Positions 18,360 through 27,599 of a stretch of 64,000 bases of DNA are shown one piece after another. Source of the DNA: an uncultured Gemmiger sp. Its GTDB lineage: Bacteria; Bacillota; Clostridia; Oscillospirales; Ruminococcaceae. The translations under genes were made by a program, and so were the position numbers. The DNA is taken from positions 1-64,000 of the forward strand of contig CALXHR010000006.1 of NCBI GenBank assembly GCA_944388175.1, written 5' to 3'. The notes under the pieces were generated by a model that saw only the letters and a program-made list of their open reading frames with translations, had not been told where the DNA came from and did no database searches. Numbering within the stretch: the stretch's first letter is position 1; each line of letters begins with the position of its first letter.

Positions 18360-19267
18360 GATTCTGTCCCTTTCAACTTATTGGCAGCTTTCAAATAGAT
18401 TGACATAAAAATCAGAATCACAATGGTCCCATAGACAGCAATTGTAGCGCCATAGCCAAAATTCAACGACTTTTGGGCTTTGATATAGGCATTCAACGAA
18501 AGGGTCATGGAACTGTAGCCCGGACCACCACCGGACATCAGGTACAGAACATCAACGTTGTTGAACACCCATATAATGCGCAGCAGGATGGTCGTGACCA
18601 CGGTGGGTAGAATGTGCGGCCAGGTGATGCATTGAAATTTTTTCCATCGCCCGGCGCCTTCCACATCGGCCGCTTCGTACAGGTCATACGGAACTGTCTG
18701 AATCGATGCCAAAATCATGATCGTAAAAAAGGGGAGCCCCTGCCAAACCATCGTCGCGATCTCTGCGTATAAAACAACGCTTGCGTCTGAAAGCCAGGCG
18801 ACATTCCGGCTCAGAATTCCCAACCACCGCAGCAGAATATTCAGTATGCCAAAATTCCCATTATAAATCCAGGACCAGATCAACGCAATCACCACGCTTG
18901 GGGTAACCCATGGAATAAAGCAAACCGAACGGATCAGGCCGCGGCCGTGGAACGGCTGATTCAGCAGCAGCGCCAGCCCCAATCCCAGAACAAACTGAAA
19001 CGAGACGGTAATCACAACCCATTTTACGGTATTTCCCAGCGACTCCAGAAAGGCCGCATCTGACCAGACATCTATATAGTTCTGCAACCCGACAAAATGG
19101 ATATTTTTGTAATCCGTCATATTGTAATAGAAAAAGCTTGTATAGATCGCGTTCAGAATCGGATAAATAATGATGCATCCCACCAAAAGAAAGGCCGGCG
19201 TAAGCAGAATATAGGGTGTCCAGTCTATCTTTTTCTTTTTATGGGTCTGTTGGGGCGCGTCAGTCAT
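18356..19267 (-). CDS. Sugar ABC transporter permease (MalF type)
   Basis: A 303-residue permease with a cytosolic lysine-rich N-terminus, a first helix (ILLTPAFLLVGCIIIYPILN), the segment NYIDVWSDAAFLESLGNTVKW typical of MalF-type subunits, and the EAA loop LYEAADVEGAGRWKKFQCIT. It works as a heterodimer with the overlapping downstream permease. The 215-bp gap before it carries a stem-loop that should lower its expression relative to the binding protein. Confidence 0.93.
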   Translation of the reverse strand: MTDAPQQTHKKKKIDWTPYILLTPAFLLVGCIIIYPILNAIYTSFFYYNMTDYKNIHFVGLQNYIDVWSDAAFLESLGNTVKWVVITVSFQFVLGLGLALLLNQPFHGRGLIRSVCFIPWVTPSVVIALIWSWIYNGNFGILNILLRWLGILSRNVAWLSDASVVLYAEIATMVWQGLPFFTIMILASIQTVPYDLYEAADVEGAGRWKKFQCITWPHILPTVVTTILLRIIWVFNNVDVLYLMSGGGPGYSSMTLSLNAYIKAQKSLNFGYGATIAVYGTIVILIFMSIYLKAANKLKGTES

Positions 19268-19360
19268 GGTGCAAAACCTCTTTTCTCTTCAAAGGCCAAT
19301 GCCCCCGTGTTGTCATCTGGCGCAAGCACTTCCGAGGGCGGCCTTTTTATTTTGTACAGT

Positions 19361-19417
19361 AAAAACCGCGCGGCACCGCCGGCTGTTCGTTCTGACCAGT
19401 CCGCGGTGCCGCACGGC
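19361..19417 (-). terminator. Stem-loop between binding-protein and permease genes
   Basis: On the minus strand, GCGGCACCGC and GCGGTGCCGC pair (with flanking CCG/CGG) around a 23-nt loop and are followed by GGTTTTTA. Such partial terminators after binding-protein genes commonly set a high binding protein to permease ratio. Confidence 0.65.
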
Positions 19418-19482
19418 TTTTGGGCGCGCAAACGTATGTTGCTACGGCCGTTTTTCGCGCTCCGGCAGGCGGAACCTGCCCG

Positions 19483-20796
19483 TTATCCGTTTGTCTCCTT
19501 GATCGTCAGAGTATCCTGCAAGATTTGCATCATCTGCTGCGAATCGATTTCCCCCATCAGAGCGCGCTGGAAAGTTTGCGGCCAGATTTCTTCCGAGAAG
19601 GGGGTAAACTCTGCATTCGTAGGCACCGGATGGGAAAAGCTCAGCGATTCGATGGAAGCAGAGAAGAACGGGTCCTGAGAATATTTGTCCATACTCTGAA
19701 CGCTCTCCAGCCAAGGGACTTGCTGCAGTTCCGTGCAGACAACATCCTGGATCTCCGGCGAAGAAAGCCATTTGATAAATTCGATGGCGGCTTCTTGGTT
19801 TTCAGACGCCGCATTAACGCCCAGTGTGGTAATCTCCGTCACACCATAGCGGGTGCCATCCTCCGCAGCCGGGATCGGAACGGCAACCACATTGTCTCCC
19901 AGCGCTTCTTTCATAGCTGCGGAAGATCCGATATGGTGATACAACATGGCTGTGACGCCCGACTTGAAGTTCTGGCTGATTTCGGCAAAATCGTCGGTAG
20001 GCGCAGTAGGAGGTGCCCAGCCATTTTGATAAATCTCCAAATATTTCTGGTTTGCCTCGATAAATTCTTCTGCCAGCATCTGCGGGACCTGGTTGTCATC
20101 ATAGTAATCGCCGTCCGGCCGGGAATTGAACACAAAGCTCGACCACATCTGGTTCCCGTTACGCGCCCCGCGCATGCCGAAACCATATACATCGGTGATG
20201 CCGTCTCCATCCGTATCCTGCGTCAATTTTTCGCAGGCTTCATAAAATTCATCCATTGTCTCCGGGTAGTCCAGCCCCGCCTCTGCAAACATATCGCTGC
20301 GACAATAAAGGTACATGACCACCGCAGAGCGTGGGAACGAATACAGTTCCTCGTAACCACCGTGTGCTGTTTCCAGCATCACATCGGAAACTTCGTCCAT
20401 GTATTCCCAATCCGAAAAGGCATCGCTCAAATCGACCAACGCCCCCATATCCACCATGGTCGACAAGTAGGACGGCCACATCAAAAACACGTCCGGGCCG
20501 GTTCCCGTGCTGATGGCAGTGATGAGCTTATCATAGTAGCTGCTTGCCGGGATCGGTTCCAGATTCAGCTTGATCCGCCCGCCGCAGTACTCGTTCCATC
20601 GGTCCAAAAGCATGGCAGCGTGAGTCCCTTCGTTGTCTTCATTGAACCAGTAGGTGATCTCCACCGGTTCTGTGCCGTCCGTCTGCGCCGTTGCCGCACC
20701 GGCCTCTGACACGCCGGAGGAGCTGTTTGCTCCACAGCCCGCCAGCGATGTGGCAAGCATGCTTAAACAGAGTGCCACTGTAACAAACTTTTTCAT
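19483..20796 (-). CDS. Sugar ABC transporter substrate-binding lipoprotein (family 1)
   Basis: A 437-residue lipoprotein: MKK, hydrophobic core and lipobox LAGC (Cys21), then a Ser/Gly-rich linker. The mature part has family 1 features: YWFNEDNEGTHAAMLLDRWNE, GTGPDVFLMWPSYLSTMVDMGALVDLSD, and NVVAVPIPAAEDGTRYGVTEITTLGVNAAS near the C-terminal hinge. It binds an unidentified sugar outside the membrane for the two downstream permeases. It follows the PfkB gene by 11 bp with AAGGAGG before its ATG. Confidence 0.93.
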   Translation of the reverse strand: MKKFVTVALCLSMLATSLAGCGANSSSGVSEAGAATAQTDGTEPVEITYWFNEDNEGTHAAMLLDRWNEYCGGRIKLNLEPIPASSYYDKLITAISTGTGPDVFLMWPSYLSTMVDMGALVDLSDAFSDWEYMDEVSDVMLETAHGGYEELYSFPRSAVVMYLYCRSDMFAEAGLDYPETMDEFYEACEKLTQDTDGDGITDVYGFGMRGARNGNQMWSSFVFNSRPDGDYYDDNQVPQMLAEEFIEANQKYLEIYQNGWAPPTAPTDDFAEISQNFKSGVTAMLYHHIGSSAAMKEALGDNVVAVPIPAAEDGTRYGVTEITTLGVNAASENQEAAIEFIKWLSSPEIQDVVCTELQQVPWLESVQSMDKYSQDPFFSASIESLSFSHPVPTNAEFTPFSEEIWPQTFQRALMGEIDSQQMMQILQDTLTIKETNG

Positions 20797-20807
20797 TGTT
20801 TTCCTCC

Positions 20808-22082
20808 TTATTTTTTATGGTTTTGGTTCGGCAAGCAGCAGGTGCCTGTACACCGAATTCCCTGTTCCGGCGTTGTTCCTGCCGTTTGCCTTACCTGTCG
20901 TAACCAGTTTGTATCATATCTGCCAATCCATTGGCCGTGGTTGCTGCACGGTATCCAGTCATCCCGCCCCCATTCCATCTGCATTTTTTTGTAACGGTTC
21001 ATGTGCAGAATTGCGTCTTCCAAACGCTCCAGCGCGCCGGAGGTATCATATCCCTCAATGCAACGAGCTGCCGCATAGGATGCCACGCGAAGGGCGGTCT
21101 GTGGGTCATACTCTTGCAAAAACGCGGCCAGAAATCCGGCAATTGCCGTGTCGCCTGCGCCCGTTGTGGAATGAATCTCTTCTACACAGCAGGGGGCATC
21201 CCATAACTCGCGCCGTTTCCAACGTTCCCCCTGCTGCGGCCAGGCCCGCCCCATGTCCGGCAGTTCCTCTGCTGTACGCAAGTACATCCCTTTTTGTCCA
21301 CATTTGATCAGCACGATTTTTGCTCCCGCCTTCAGCAGGGCGCTGGCCAGTTGGCGTACATCTTCCGCCGTAAGCCGGTCAATCATATTGCCGCGCCCTA
21401 TCTGCCTGGTCATTTTTATGTAACCGGCCCGGTCCCATAAAAAGAAGGTTTCCTCCAAACTGGGCAAAAAGATATCTACGTACGGCAGCACCTTTTCCAG
21501 GATCGGTCTCCACTCGACTTTTCCCGCCGCACTGGACAGGCTTGGCAAGCTCATATCCATCGCAGTGGTCGCCCCGGCCGCTTTGGCCCGCTTCATCATT
21601 TGAAGCAGCTGCTCGCCCCCATTTTCGTACAGGCTGCGCATGGTCGGTGGGTATCCAAAATGGAAAAGATCAACGCTTTCCAATTCCTTTTGGGGCACAT
21701 CCTCCGCCACAAAAGTCTGCGACGCCCCCTCCTGGTGAAAGGTCATCTTGTCTTTTCCAGGAATCGCCAGGCAGATCGACGTTGTGCTGGGCAACCCCTT
21801 GACCTGCGTGATCTGCGCCGGCACCCCGGTTTCGCGGAGCAGCCTGCGGATGATTCCTCCATTCAGATCGTCCCCGACTTTGCTGACCAACCGGACTGGC
21901 GTCCCCAATTTGTGCAATGCGATCCCCGTGTTTCCCACTTCACCGCCCAAATACATCGTAACGCTGCCCAGTTCGGTCTGTTTCCCCTCCGCAAACAACA
22001 GGTTCTGATCCGCGTTTTCCGCCACTGCAGCCACCACGTCCAACACGAGAGATCCGGCAACCAGCACCTTCTTTTTTGCCAT
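20808..22082 (-). CDS. PfkB-family carbohydrate kinase
   Basis: A 424-residue ribokinase-fold kinase. The N-terminal sugar-binding region is VLVAGSLVLDVV and YLGGEVGNTGIALHKLG (in place of the usual GGKGAN), and the C-terminal catalytic motif is STTGAGDTAIAGF (Asp as base, anion hole). The ADP-side strand is KIVLIKCGQKGMYLR. It is longer than typical (about 310 residues), with a Trp/Arg-rich C-terminal tail of about 60 residues of unknown role. Beside a class II aldolase it probably phosphorylates a ketohexose or ketohexose phosphate; substrate not assignable. The start at 22082 has GGGAGG at 9 nt. The 157 bp before it contain AGTAAAACGTTTGC, a loose cre-like or LacI-type site. Confidence 0.85.
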   Translation of the reverse strand: MAKKKVLVAGSLVLDVVAAVAENADQNLLFAEGKQTELGSVTMYLGGEVGNTGIALHKLGTPVRLVSKVGDDLNGGIIRRLLRETGVPAQITQVKGLPSTTSICLAIPGKDKMTFHQEGASQTFVAEDVPQKELESVDLFHFGYPPTMRSLYENGGEQLLQMMKRAKAAGATTAMDMSLPSLSSAAGKVEWRPILEKVLPYVDIFLPSLEETFFLWDRAGYIKMTRQIGRGNMIDRLTAEDVRQLASALLKAGAKIVLIKCGQKGMYLRTAEELPDMGRAWPQQGERWKRRELWDAPCCVEEIHSTTGAGDTAIAGFLAAFLQEYDPQTALRVASYAAARCIEGYDTSGALERLEDAILHMNRYKKMQMEWGRDDWIPCSNHGQWIGRYDTNWLRQVRQTAGTTPEQGIRCTGTCCLPNQNHKK

Positions 22083-22239
22083 ATTTTCTGATCCTCCCGC
22101 CATTTTTTCTGTCTCCAGTATAATAGGCAGCCCCCTGCCGCAAACGTTTTACTTTTTACCACATTCTTTTTAGAACCGCCAATACCGTTTCTCTCTTTAG
22201 GCACTACGCCAAAATTTTCGTGTGCAAAATTGTGCACCA

Positions 22240-23163
22240 TTACTCTCCTCGCGCCTGAGAATCAAACGCCGGCTGCAGGCGTTCTATCCGGGAAGAGCAC
22301 GGGATCTGGGGTGCCCGGCCACAGGAGCCGGAAAGTTCCAGCCAATGTTCCAACAGTTTTCCGCAGGCAAATTCTCCTTGCTGCATCACCGTTATGTAAT
22401 CCGCTTCTCTGGCGGAACGCAAAGCGTTTGCCACCCCGTTTTTGCTGGCTTCCAGCAGATCAGTCGCCACATTGATTTTGTTGATCCCGGCGGCCACAGC
22501 CCGCCGGATATTTTCGTCGCCGGAACCCGAACTGCCGTGCAACGCCAACGGCACACCACCCGTCGCCTCTTTGATTGCCCGAATGCGGTCAAAATCCAAC
22601 CGGGGCAGATAGCCGGCCGGATACTTTCCATGCGCAGTTCCCACCGCAACGGCCAGGCAATCCACCCCCGTCGCCTGCACAAACGCAGCTGCGTCTTCTG
22701 GCGCGGTATAAAACGCGGTTTCGCGGCCATCGCCAGTAGCAGCCTGCCCCACATGCCCCAATTCACCTTCCACAGAGACTTCCAGCGGGTGGCAAAACGC
22801 CACCACCTGTCGCGTGATGGCAATATTCTGTTCCATCGGCAAAGTAGAGCCATCAATCATCACAGAAGAGAACCCGTTTCGCACTGCATAGCCTACCTTT
22901 GCAAAGTCTTTTCCATGGTCCAGGCAAACCGCTATGGGCGAGGGTGTGGCCGCCGCCAGTGTTTTAATCAGGGGGATCATAAGTTCCGGGTTCCCCATGC
23001 GTTCCATCTGCATGCCGCCCATCAGGATGATCAACGGTGCCTGCTTGCGATCGGCCGCGGCGATCAAACCGCGCACCATCTCCATATCCACACCGCAGGC
23101 GGCAATACAGGCGTATTGGTTTTGTACTGCGTGGTCCAGAATTGTTTTCATCGGTACAAACAT
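22240..23163 (-). CDS. Class II ketose-bisphosphate aldolase
   Basis: A 307-residue zinc-dependent TIM-barrel aldolase of the Fba/GatY/KbaY family. Seen are CLDHGKDF (catalytic Asp and zinc His), SVEGELGHVG, VGTAHGKYPAG (zinc His), LHGSSGSGDENI (phosphate binding) and KINVATDLLEA. It splits a ketose 1,6-bisphosphate-type substrate into DHAP and an aldehyde; fructose or tagatose bisphosphate are the usual substrates. The C-terminal 25 residues are Cys/Ser/Arg-rich and not typical. The start at 23163 has AAGGAG 9 nt upstream. Confidence 0.88.
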   Translation of the reverse strand: MFVPMKTILDHAVQNQYACIAACGVDMEMVRGLIAAADRKQAPLIILMGGMQMERMGNPELMIPLIKTLAAATPSPIAVCLDHGKDFAKVGYAVRNGFSSVMIDGSTLPMEQNIAITRQVVAFCHPLEVSVEGELGHVGQAATGDGRETAFYTAPEDAAAFVQATGVDCLAVAVGTAHGKYPAGYLPRLDFDRIRAIKEATGGVPLALHGSSGSGDENIRRAVAAGINKINVATDLLEASKNGVANALRSAREADYITVMQQGEFACGKLLEHWLELSGSCGRAPQIPCSSRIERLQPAFDSQARGE

Positions 23164-23205
23164 TGTGAAGTCTCCTTTCCAAAATCACATCATGAATCTG
23201 CGGTA

Positions 23206-24222
23206 TCAAAAGTTCACCCATTCAACAGGCAATTTTTCTTTTTCTTTTTTGGTGGTCGCACACGCCAGCAGCGGAAGTTTTTGGAACGCAAACAGCAGCA
23301 CCGCCCCTAAAGCACTCCCAGCCGTCAGCGCCGCCAGGAAACAAAACGGTTGCTCCATAAACAGCAGAAGAAAGAGTCCCCCGTGCGGCACCGCGCACTG
23401 TACGCCCCCTCCTACGGCCAGTGCCCCCGCAACGGCCGAGCCAGCCATACAGGCCGGGATCAAGCCTTGTGGCCCATGATGCAGATACGGCAATACACCT
23501 TCGGTGATTTGGCAACTTCCCTGTACCAACAGCCGAAACGCTCCCGGCTTCTTTGTGATAAACTGATGAAGTGCCAAAATCAGCACCGGGACAATGCTGC
23601 CCGCGATCTTAGCTGCCGTAGGCCACAGTACGCCCTGCATTAAAAGCAGATTTGCGATCAGAGAACTCCAATTTCCCTTATCGCCGCCCATATCCAGAGA
23701 GAGCGCCCCTGCAATCACGCTTCCGCATATGATCGGTAGCGCTTGCGGTGCGTTGCCCCACCCTTCCCCTACGGCATGCAGGAACCCCTTCACCGGAGGC
23801 GCCAGTATCCACAAAGCCAGCATCGGCCCCCCTGTTGCGACGCAGGGTAATACCAGTAAGGATTTTATGTTCCCCGTATCGTGCGGAAAGGGAAGATACC
23901 AGAGCCCTTTCACGGCCGCTGCGCACAGGAGCGCACCAACCAGTGCCCCCAAAACGCCTTCCCCCCATTGCTGCGCAAACCATCCTGCCAGGATCCCTGG
24001 CGCTATGGCCGGACGACCAGCCAGCGCATACGCCGTATAGGCAGAAAAAATAGCCGGTACCAGCCATTCACATGTCCGCGCTGCCTGCAGAAGCATCTCA
24101 CGGAGCGGTTCCTCACACCAAAGCGCCGCCCTGCCGCACACGCCGCCAACTATTAAAACCGGCAATGTATAGGAGATCCCCGTTTGCACTTTGCGGCGCA
24201 GCTGTTCCAAAAAGTATCTCAT
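23206..24222 (-). CDS. PTS fructose-type permease EIIC
   Basis: A 338-residue integral membrane protein of the fructose/mannitol EIIC group. Family landmarks are AYTAYALAGRPAIAPGILAG, GALSLDMGGDKGN, QITEGVLPYLHHGPQGLIP and AVPHGGLFLLLF. It moves the sugar across the membrane while EIIB phosphorylates it. The ATG overlaps the EIIAB stop by four bases, so the start is firm even though earlier in-frame start codons exist. EIIC is split from EIIAB here, unlike the common fused FruA. Confidence 0.88.
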   Translation of the reverse strand: MRYFLEQLRRKVQTGISYTLPVLIVGGVCGRAALWCEEPLREMLLQAARTCEWLVPAIFSAYTAYALAGRPAIAPGILAGWFAQQWGEGVLGALVGALLCAAAVKGLWYLPFPHDTGNIKSLLVLPCVATGGPMLALWILAPPVKGFLHAVGEGWGNAPQALPIICGSVIAGALSLDMGGDKGNWSSLIANLLLMQGVLWPTAAKIAGSIVPVLILALHQFITKKPGAFRLLVQGSCQITEGVLPYLHHGPQGLIPACMAGSAVAGALAVGGGVQCAVPHGGLFLLLFMEQPFCFLAALTAGSALGAVLLFAFQKLPLLACATTKKEKEKLPVEWVNF

Positions 24223-25019
24223 ACCCATTCCTTCCGGCAAGCGTTCAGTCGTTCCTCGATACGTGCAACCAATTCGTCGGCAGAATGTATCGCCACAGAG
24301 ACTGGCACACGCACAATCCGTTTCCCCTCAAATCGTTCCGGCTGTTCGATCTCAATATCAGCGGCAATAATCACCACATCCGCTTCTCGGATCTCTACCG
24401 GGGTGAGACGGTTTTCCACACCGACAGCGCCCTGTGTTTCTACTTTTATACTGTGATGTCTGGCTGTAGCCCCCTGGATTAGACATTCACGGGAAATGTA
24501 CGTATGCGCCACCCCTGCGGGGCAGGCAGTCACCGCCACCAAATGTAATCCCACCCCCATTTCCCCTTCCGGCATTTCCTGCAACAAACGGCACAGCCCC
24601 CTTACGCTGCGGCAATTCAGCAGACGCCGCTTATATTCCTCCTGCCCCAAAAAGCGGGCCATTGCCGCCATGGCCTGCAATTGTACTTCGCTGTCGCCGG
24701 GAGCGATCGCAAACAGCAGCAGCACGCGCACCGGCTGGCAATCCACCGTTTCCCATTGAATCGGATGCACCAGCCGCGCGATCGCCACACGGCTGCGGAC
24801 CACAGTCTCCGAACATCCGTGCGGGATCGCCAGCATTCCGCCAATCCCTGTCATCCCATGCTTTTCCCTTTCCTGGACGGCGTCGGCAAAACGCGCAATG
24901 CTGCGGATGCACCCGGCCTGGTAAAGCATCCGGTACATCTGCCAAAGCGCTTCCTGTTTACTGCCGGCCTGCATTTTCAGTTGGATCGTATTTGCATCCA
25001 ATAAATTTTGAAATCTCAC
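24219..25019 (-). CDS. PTS fructose-type EIIA-EIIB fusion
   Basis: A 266-residue two-domain cytosolic protein. Residues 1 to about 150 are an EIIA type 2 domain with GGMLAIPHGCSETV (phospho-accepting His). Residues about 160 to 260 are a fructose-type EIIB domain with VAVTACPAGVAHTY (phospho-accepting Cys) and HHSIKVETQGAVG. It passes phosphate from HPr to the sugar carried by EIIC. It starts at a GTG overlapping the HPr-like stop (GTGA), with GGGGAGG upstream. Confidence 0.9.
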   Translation of the reverse strand: MRFQNLLDANTIQLKMQAGSKQEALWQMYRMLYQAGCIRSIARFADAVQEREKHGMTGIGGMLAIPHGCSETVVRSRVAIARLVHPIQWETVDCQPVRVLLLFAIAPGDSEVQLQAMAAMARFLGQEEYKRRLLNCRSVRGLCRLLQEMPEGEMGVGLHLVAVTACPAGVAHTYISRECLIQGATARHHSIKVETQGAVGVENRLTPVEIREADVVIIAADIEIEQPERFEGKRIVRVPVSVAIHSADELVARIEERLNACRKEWV

Positions 25020-25306
25020 GTTGTGTGCGCCTCCCCTTGGGTCAGCATAGCCGAAAGCACGGAAAAAGCTGCACGTTCGTCCTCTCCATCGGTCACCAGA
25101 CAAACCGTCTCGCCTTTGGAAACGCACATTCCCAACAGATCATACACGTTTTTTCCGTCGTAGCTGTTGTTATTTTTTAAAAGCCTTACATTGCTGCGAA
25201 AACGCCGGGCTCTCCGGGAAAAGTTCGCCGCCGGCCGTACATGAAGGCCATTTTCCAATGCAATCACCAGATCCGCCTTTTGCGTAGAGAGTCCCCCTTT
25301 CCCCAA
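25016..25306 (-). CDS. HPr-like phosphocarrier protein (no regulatory Ser46)
   Basis: A small HPr-fold protein with GLHVRPAANF, matching the active-site H15-x-R17-P of HPr. Aligning YDGKNVYDLLGMCVSKG with the canonical GK-S46-IMGVMSLGIAKG segment places Asn where HPr kinase would phosphorylate Ser46. It can therefore relay phosphate to EIIAB but should not enter HPr-kinase/CcpA control. The start is unsettled: TTG at 25306 (overlapping the regulator gene by 43 bp) gives an N-terminal extension, while a GTG about 13 codons later has AAGGCGG upstream but would trim the first strand. Confidence 0.8.
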   Translation of the reverse strand: MGKGGLSTQKADLVIALENGLHVRPAANFSRRARRFRSNVRLLKNNNSYDGKNVYDLLGMCVSKGETVCLVTDGEDERAAFSVLSAMLTQGEAHTT

Positions 25307-27294
25307 ATAGCGGCATTCATCAGCTGCGCCGCCTGCTTTGGCTGCGCAGCGCTATACAGATGCCCCAAAAGTTCCGCCTTCCGCCCACGGGCAAGGTCAG
25401 CAGCAATCTTGTAAAACCGCAAAATTGCCGCTTGCGCAACGGGATCGTTGACGCGCACCGCTGCCAGCATCACCACACGGACGCTGCCGGTCCGGCTCCA
25501 TCGAAGCGGCTGCTCCATAACCGCCAAAGCAATGATCGAAGACCGTACCCCCTCAGCCCTCCCGTGCGGAAGTGCAAGTTCCTGTCCCAGCAGGGTTGGG
25601 GCGTCTTCCTCCCGCTGCCGTACACTGTTGCGGTATTCGCTGTCCACGGCCCCCAACGCTTCCAGCCTGCCGCACAGCAGGCCCAGAAGTTCCTCCTTGT
25701 CCCGGACCTGGCAATTTAGCAGAATCGCTTCCTCTCGAAACAGTGAATATTCCGGCTCCACCTCGTAGAATGGCATGGGTGCTTTCTGGCGGCCTACCTG
25801 ACGTACCCGCCTTTGCAGCGCGGCCAGGTCCAAGTGTTCCATATCCGTGCACCAGACCTCTGTCTGTGGCAACTGGTATGGCAACGGCACTACAGAAACC
25901 ACCAGGTCTGTTTCGTATTGCTTCAGACGTTCCAACTCCCGTACACTGAGCACACATACTACCTTTGCCTGCGGAATCCTGCTTTCGATCTCTTCGCGGA
26001 GGATCTGCCCTACGCCGACACCATGCGCGCACACAAGCCCCAGACGGCACACGGAACAGTTTCTCCGAACAGCCGCTTCCAGCACAACAACCAGATATTC
26101 CGTATCCTGCGGGGTGAGACGGGTTCCAAAGTGCTTTTCACACAGATCGTCCAAAATGATCGCAGCCGTACGGACCGCGCCACTTTCCGCGCTGGGCAGA
26201 ACTTTTAAATGTGGATCCAAAGGTCTGCAACAAAGCCCGAGTTTTCCCAACACAACGGCGCTTCGCATCATCCAGAACAGCTGCATTTCCAGGATGGCAT
26301 CCCCGCAAAAATCCGCCTGCAGCACACACCCCATCAATTCGATTCCCTCAGAAAGCACCCCGTCCAGCTCGTTGTACTCCTTTAAAAAGTGAAGGCGAAC
26401 GCTTTCCTCCTGAAAACAGGTAATTTCTGCGATTGCTACGCCCAGGCCAAGAAATTCCTGCCCTGCCGTTCCGATCTGGCAGCGAAAGCGATTTTGCAGT
26501 TTTGTCTTCAGTATTTTTACAAAGCGCCGTTCCAAAGCAGTTTTCACAAAAGCTTCCCCACCCGGCGTATTGTGCAGTTGGCGGCGCTCGCACCACACCG
26601 TCAGGCTGCCAAAGAAAAGCATCCGCGTATAAGCATCATACGCCAACGTGACCCCTAATTCATTTTCTATCTCCTGCAGTGCCTGTGCGACGCCACCGGC
26701 GTCAAACCCCTCCAAATACAGGTGTACTACACGGAGAACATCTGCATACTTTACAGGGTGCTGTGTAGACAACACCTGATAATAGTCGCAAAACAAATAC
26801 CATTCGGCGATCCGATAATAAAGATCCTGACCCTCGACACGCAGCCCACGTCCCCTGATGCGTACCAGGCGCAGGTGCCTTTTCTCCAGCCATTTTTCGA
26901 CACGGTTCAGACACCGTTCCACCAGCGTACGACTCGCATGGATCTGTTGCCCCAGTTCCTCGATTGTTGCAGTGCGTCGGCGCAGCAAGTAGTGCAGCAA
27001 CTTCCGGACGGGATCGTGCTCCCCGTCTGGCATATCCCGGATCACCGGTGTCTCTTCCAAACTGCGCCCCAATGCCTGCGCACCTTCACTCGTCAACTCC
27101 AGCTGTACCCCGCGGTTTGGCCTTGTGTAGAGCGTGCCCCATCCTTTTTGTTCAAGGTATTCCTGCAAGAGAGCCACGTCATTGTAAACCGTTTTGACCG
27201 AACAATCCAAATGACGTGCGAGCTCCTTCGCGGTACAAAAACACTTTTGGCTTTTCAGATAGCACAACAGCTTTCTTTGCCTCAATTTCACCAT
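25264..27294 (-). CDS. PRD-containing transcription activator (MtlR/LicR family)
   Basis: A 676-residue multi-domain regulator. The order seen is: N-terminal HTH (KLLCYLKSQKCFCTAKELARHLDCSVKTVYNDV), a second HTH near residues 75-130, two PTS-regulation domains (residues about 175-395), an EIIB-like segment with GLVCAHGVGVGQ, and a C-terminal EIIA type 2 domain with GQELALPHGRAEGV. Such proteins are switched by phosphorylation of PRD histidines through HPr and EII, so it probably senses transport by the adjacent PTS and activates the cluster. The start at 27294 is preferred over an ATG ten codons earlier because GGAG lies 10 nt before it. Confidence 0.88.
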   Translation of the reverse strand: MVKLRQRKLLCYLKSQKCFCTAKELARHLDCSVKTVYNDVALLQEYLEQKGWGTLYTRPNRGVQLELTSEGAQALGRSLEETPVIRDMPDGEHDPVRKLLHYLLRRRTATIEELGQQIHASRTLVERCLNRVEKWLEKRHLRLVRIRGRGLRVEGQDLYYRIAEWYLFCDYYQVLSTQHPVKYADVLRVVHLYLEGFDAGGVAQALQEIENELGVTLAYDAYTRMLFFGSLTVWCERRQLHNTPGGEAFVKTALERRFVKILKTKLQNRFRCQIGTAGQEFLGLGVAIAEITCFQEESVRLHFLKEYNELDGVLSEGIELMGCVLQADFCGDAILEMQLFWMMRSAVVLGKLGLCCRPLDPHLKVLPSAESGAVRTAAIILDDLCEKHFGTRLTPQDTEYLVVVLEAAVRRNCSVCRLGLVCAHGVGVGQILREEIESRIPQAKVVCVLSVRELERLKQYETDLVVSVVPLPYQLPQTEVWCTDMEHLDLAALQRRVRQVGRQKAPMPFYEVEPEYSLFREEAILLNCQVRDKEELLGLLCGRLEALGAVDSEYRNSVRQREEDAPTLLGQELALPHGRAEGVRSSIIALAVMEQPLRWSRTGSVRVVMLAAVRVNDPVAQAAILRFYKIAADLARGRKAELLGHLYSAAQPKQAAQLMNAAIWGKGDSLRKRRIW

Positions 27295-27344
27295 TCTTCG
27301 ATAACTCCACCACACTACCGTCATTCCACAGCTATTATGGCTTC

Positions 27345-27350
27345 ATTATA
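27345..27350 (-). promoter_or_regulatory. -10 box of the sugar-cluster promoter
   Basis: TATAAT on the minus strand about 50 bp before the regulator start. The position for -35 is a poor match (CTTATG), as expected for an activator-dependent promoter. Confidence 0.45.
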
Positions 27351-27599
27351 GCGATGATACGCGCCCCCATAAGGCATTGTTTAGAGACAGAATTTACTTA
27401 CTTCCTATCTATTCCTTGCCACAATCGAACATTTTTCTCTTTTTTGTTCATGGCACACCCACACAATCCGGCGCCCCAAAAAGTCACCATGCATGCCCCA
27501 CGGCAGCAGGCTTTTTTCTTGCAAAGAGCCGCACGGTTCCGCGAGGTTTTATGCAACGCAGCATTCGACATCCGAACTTCTTGGGTAGGGGCTTTGGTT

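Noticed and set aside
22083-22239. Internal promoter and cre site before the PfkB gene
   Set aside because: AGTAAAACGTTTGC deviates from the cre consensus at key positions, and the nearest -35/-10 pair has a 15-bp spacer, so neither is firm enough to list as a feature.
15525-27294. Sulfoquinovose breakdown pathway
   Set aside because: A mutarotase, isomerase, PfkB kinase and aldolase are present, but the aldolase is class II, the isomerase is a ManA cupin and there are PTS components, which do not fit the known sulfo-EMP gene set.
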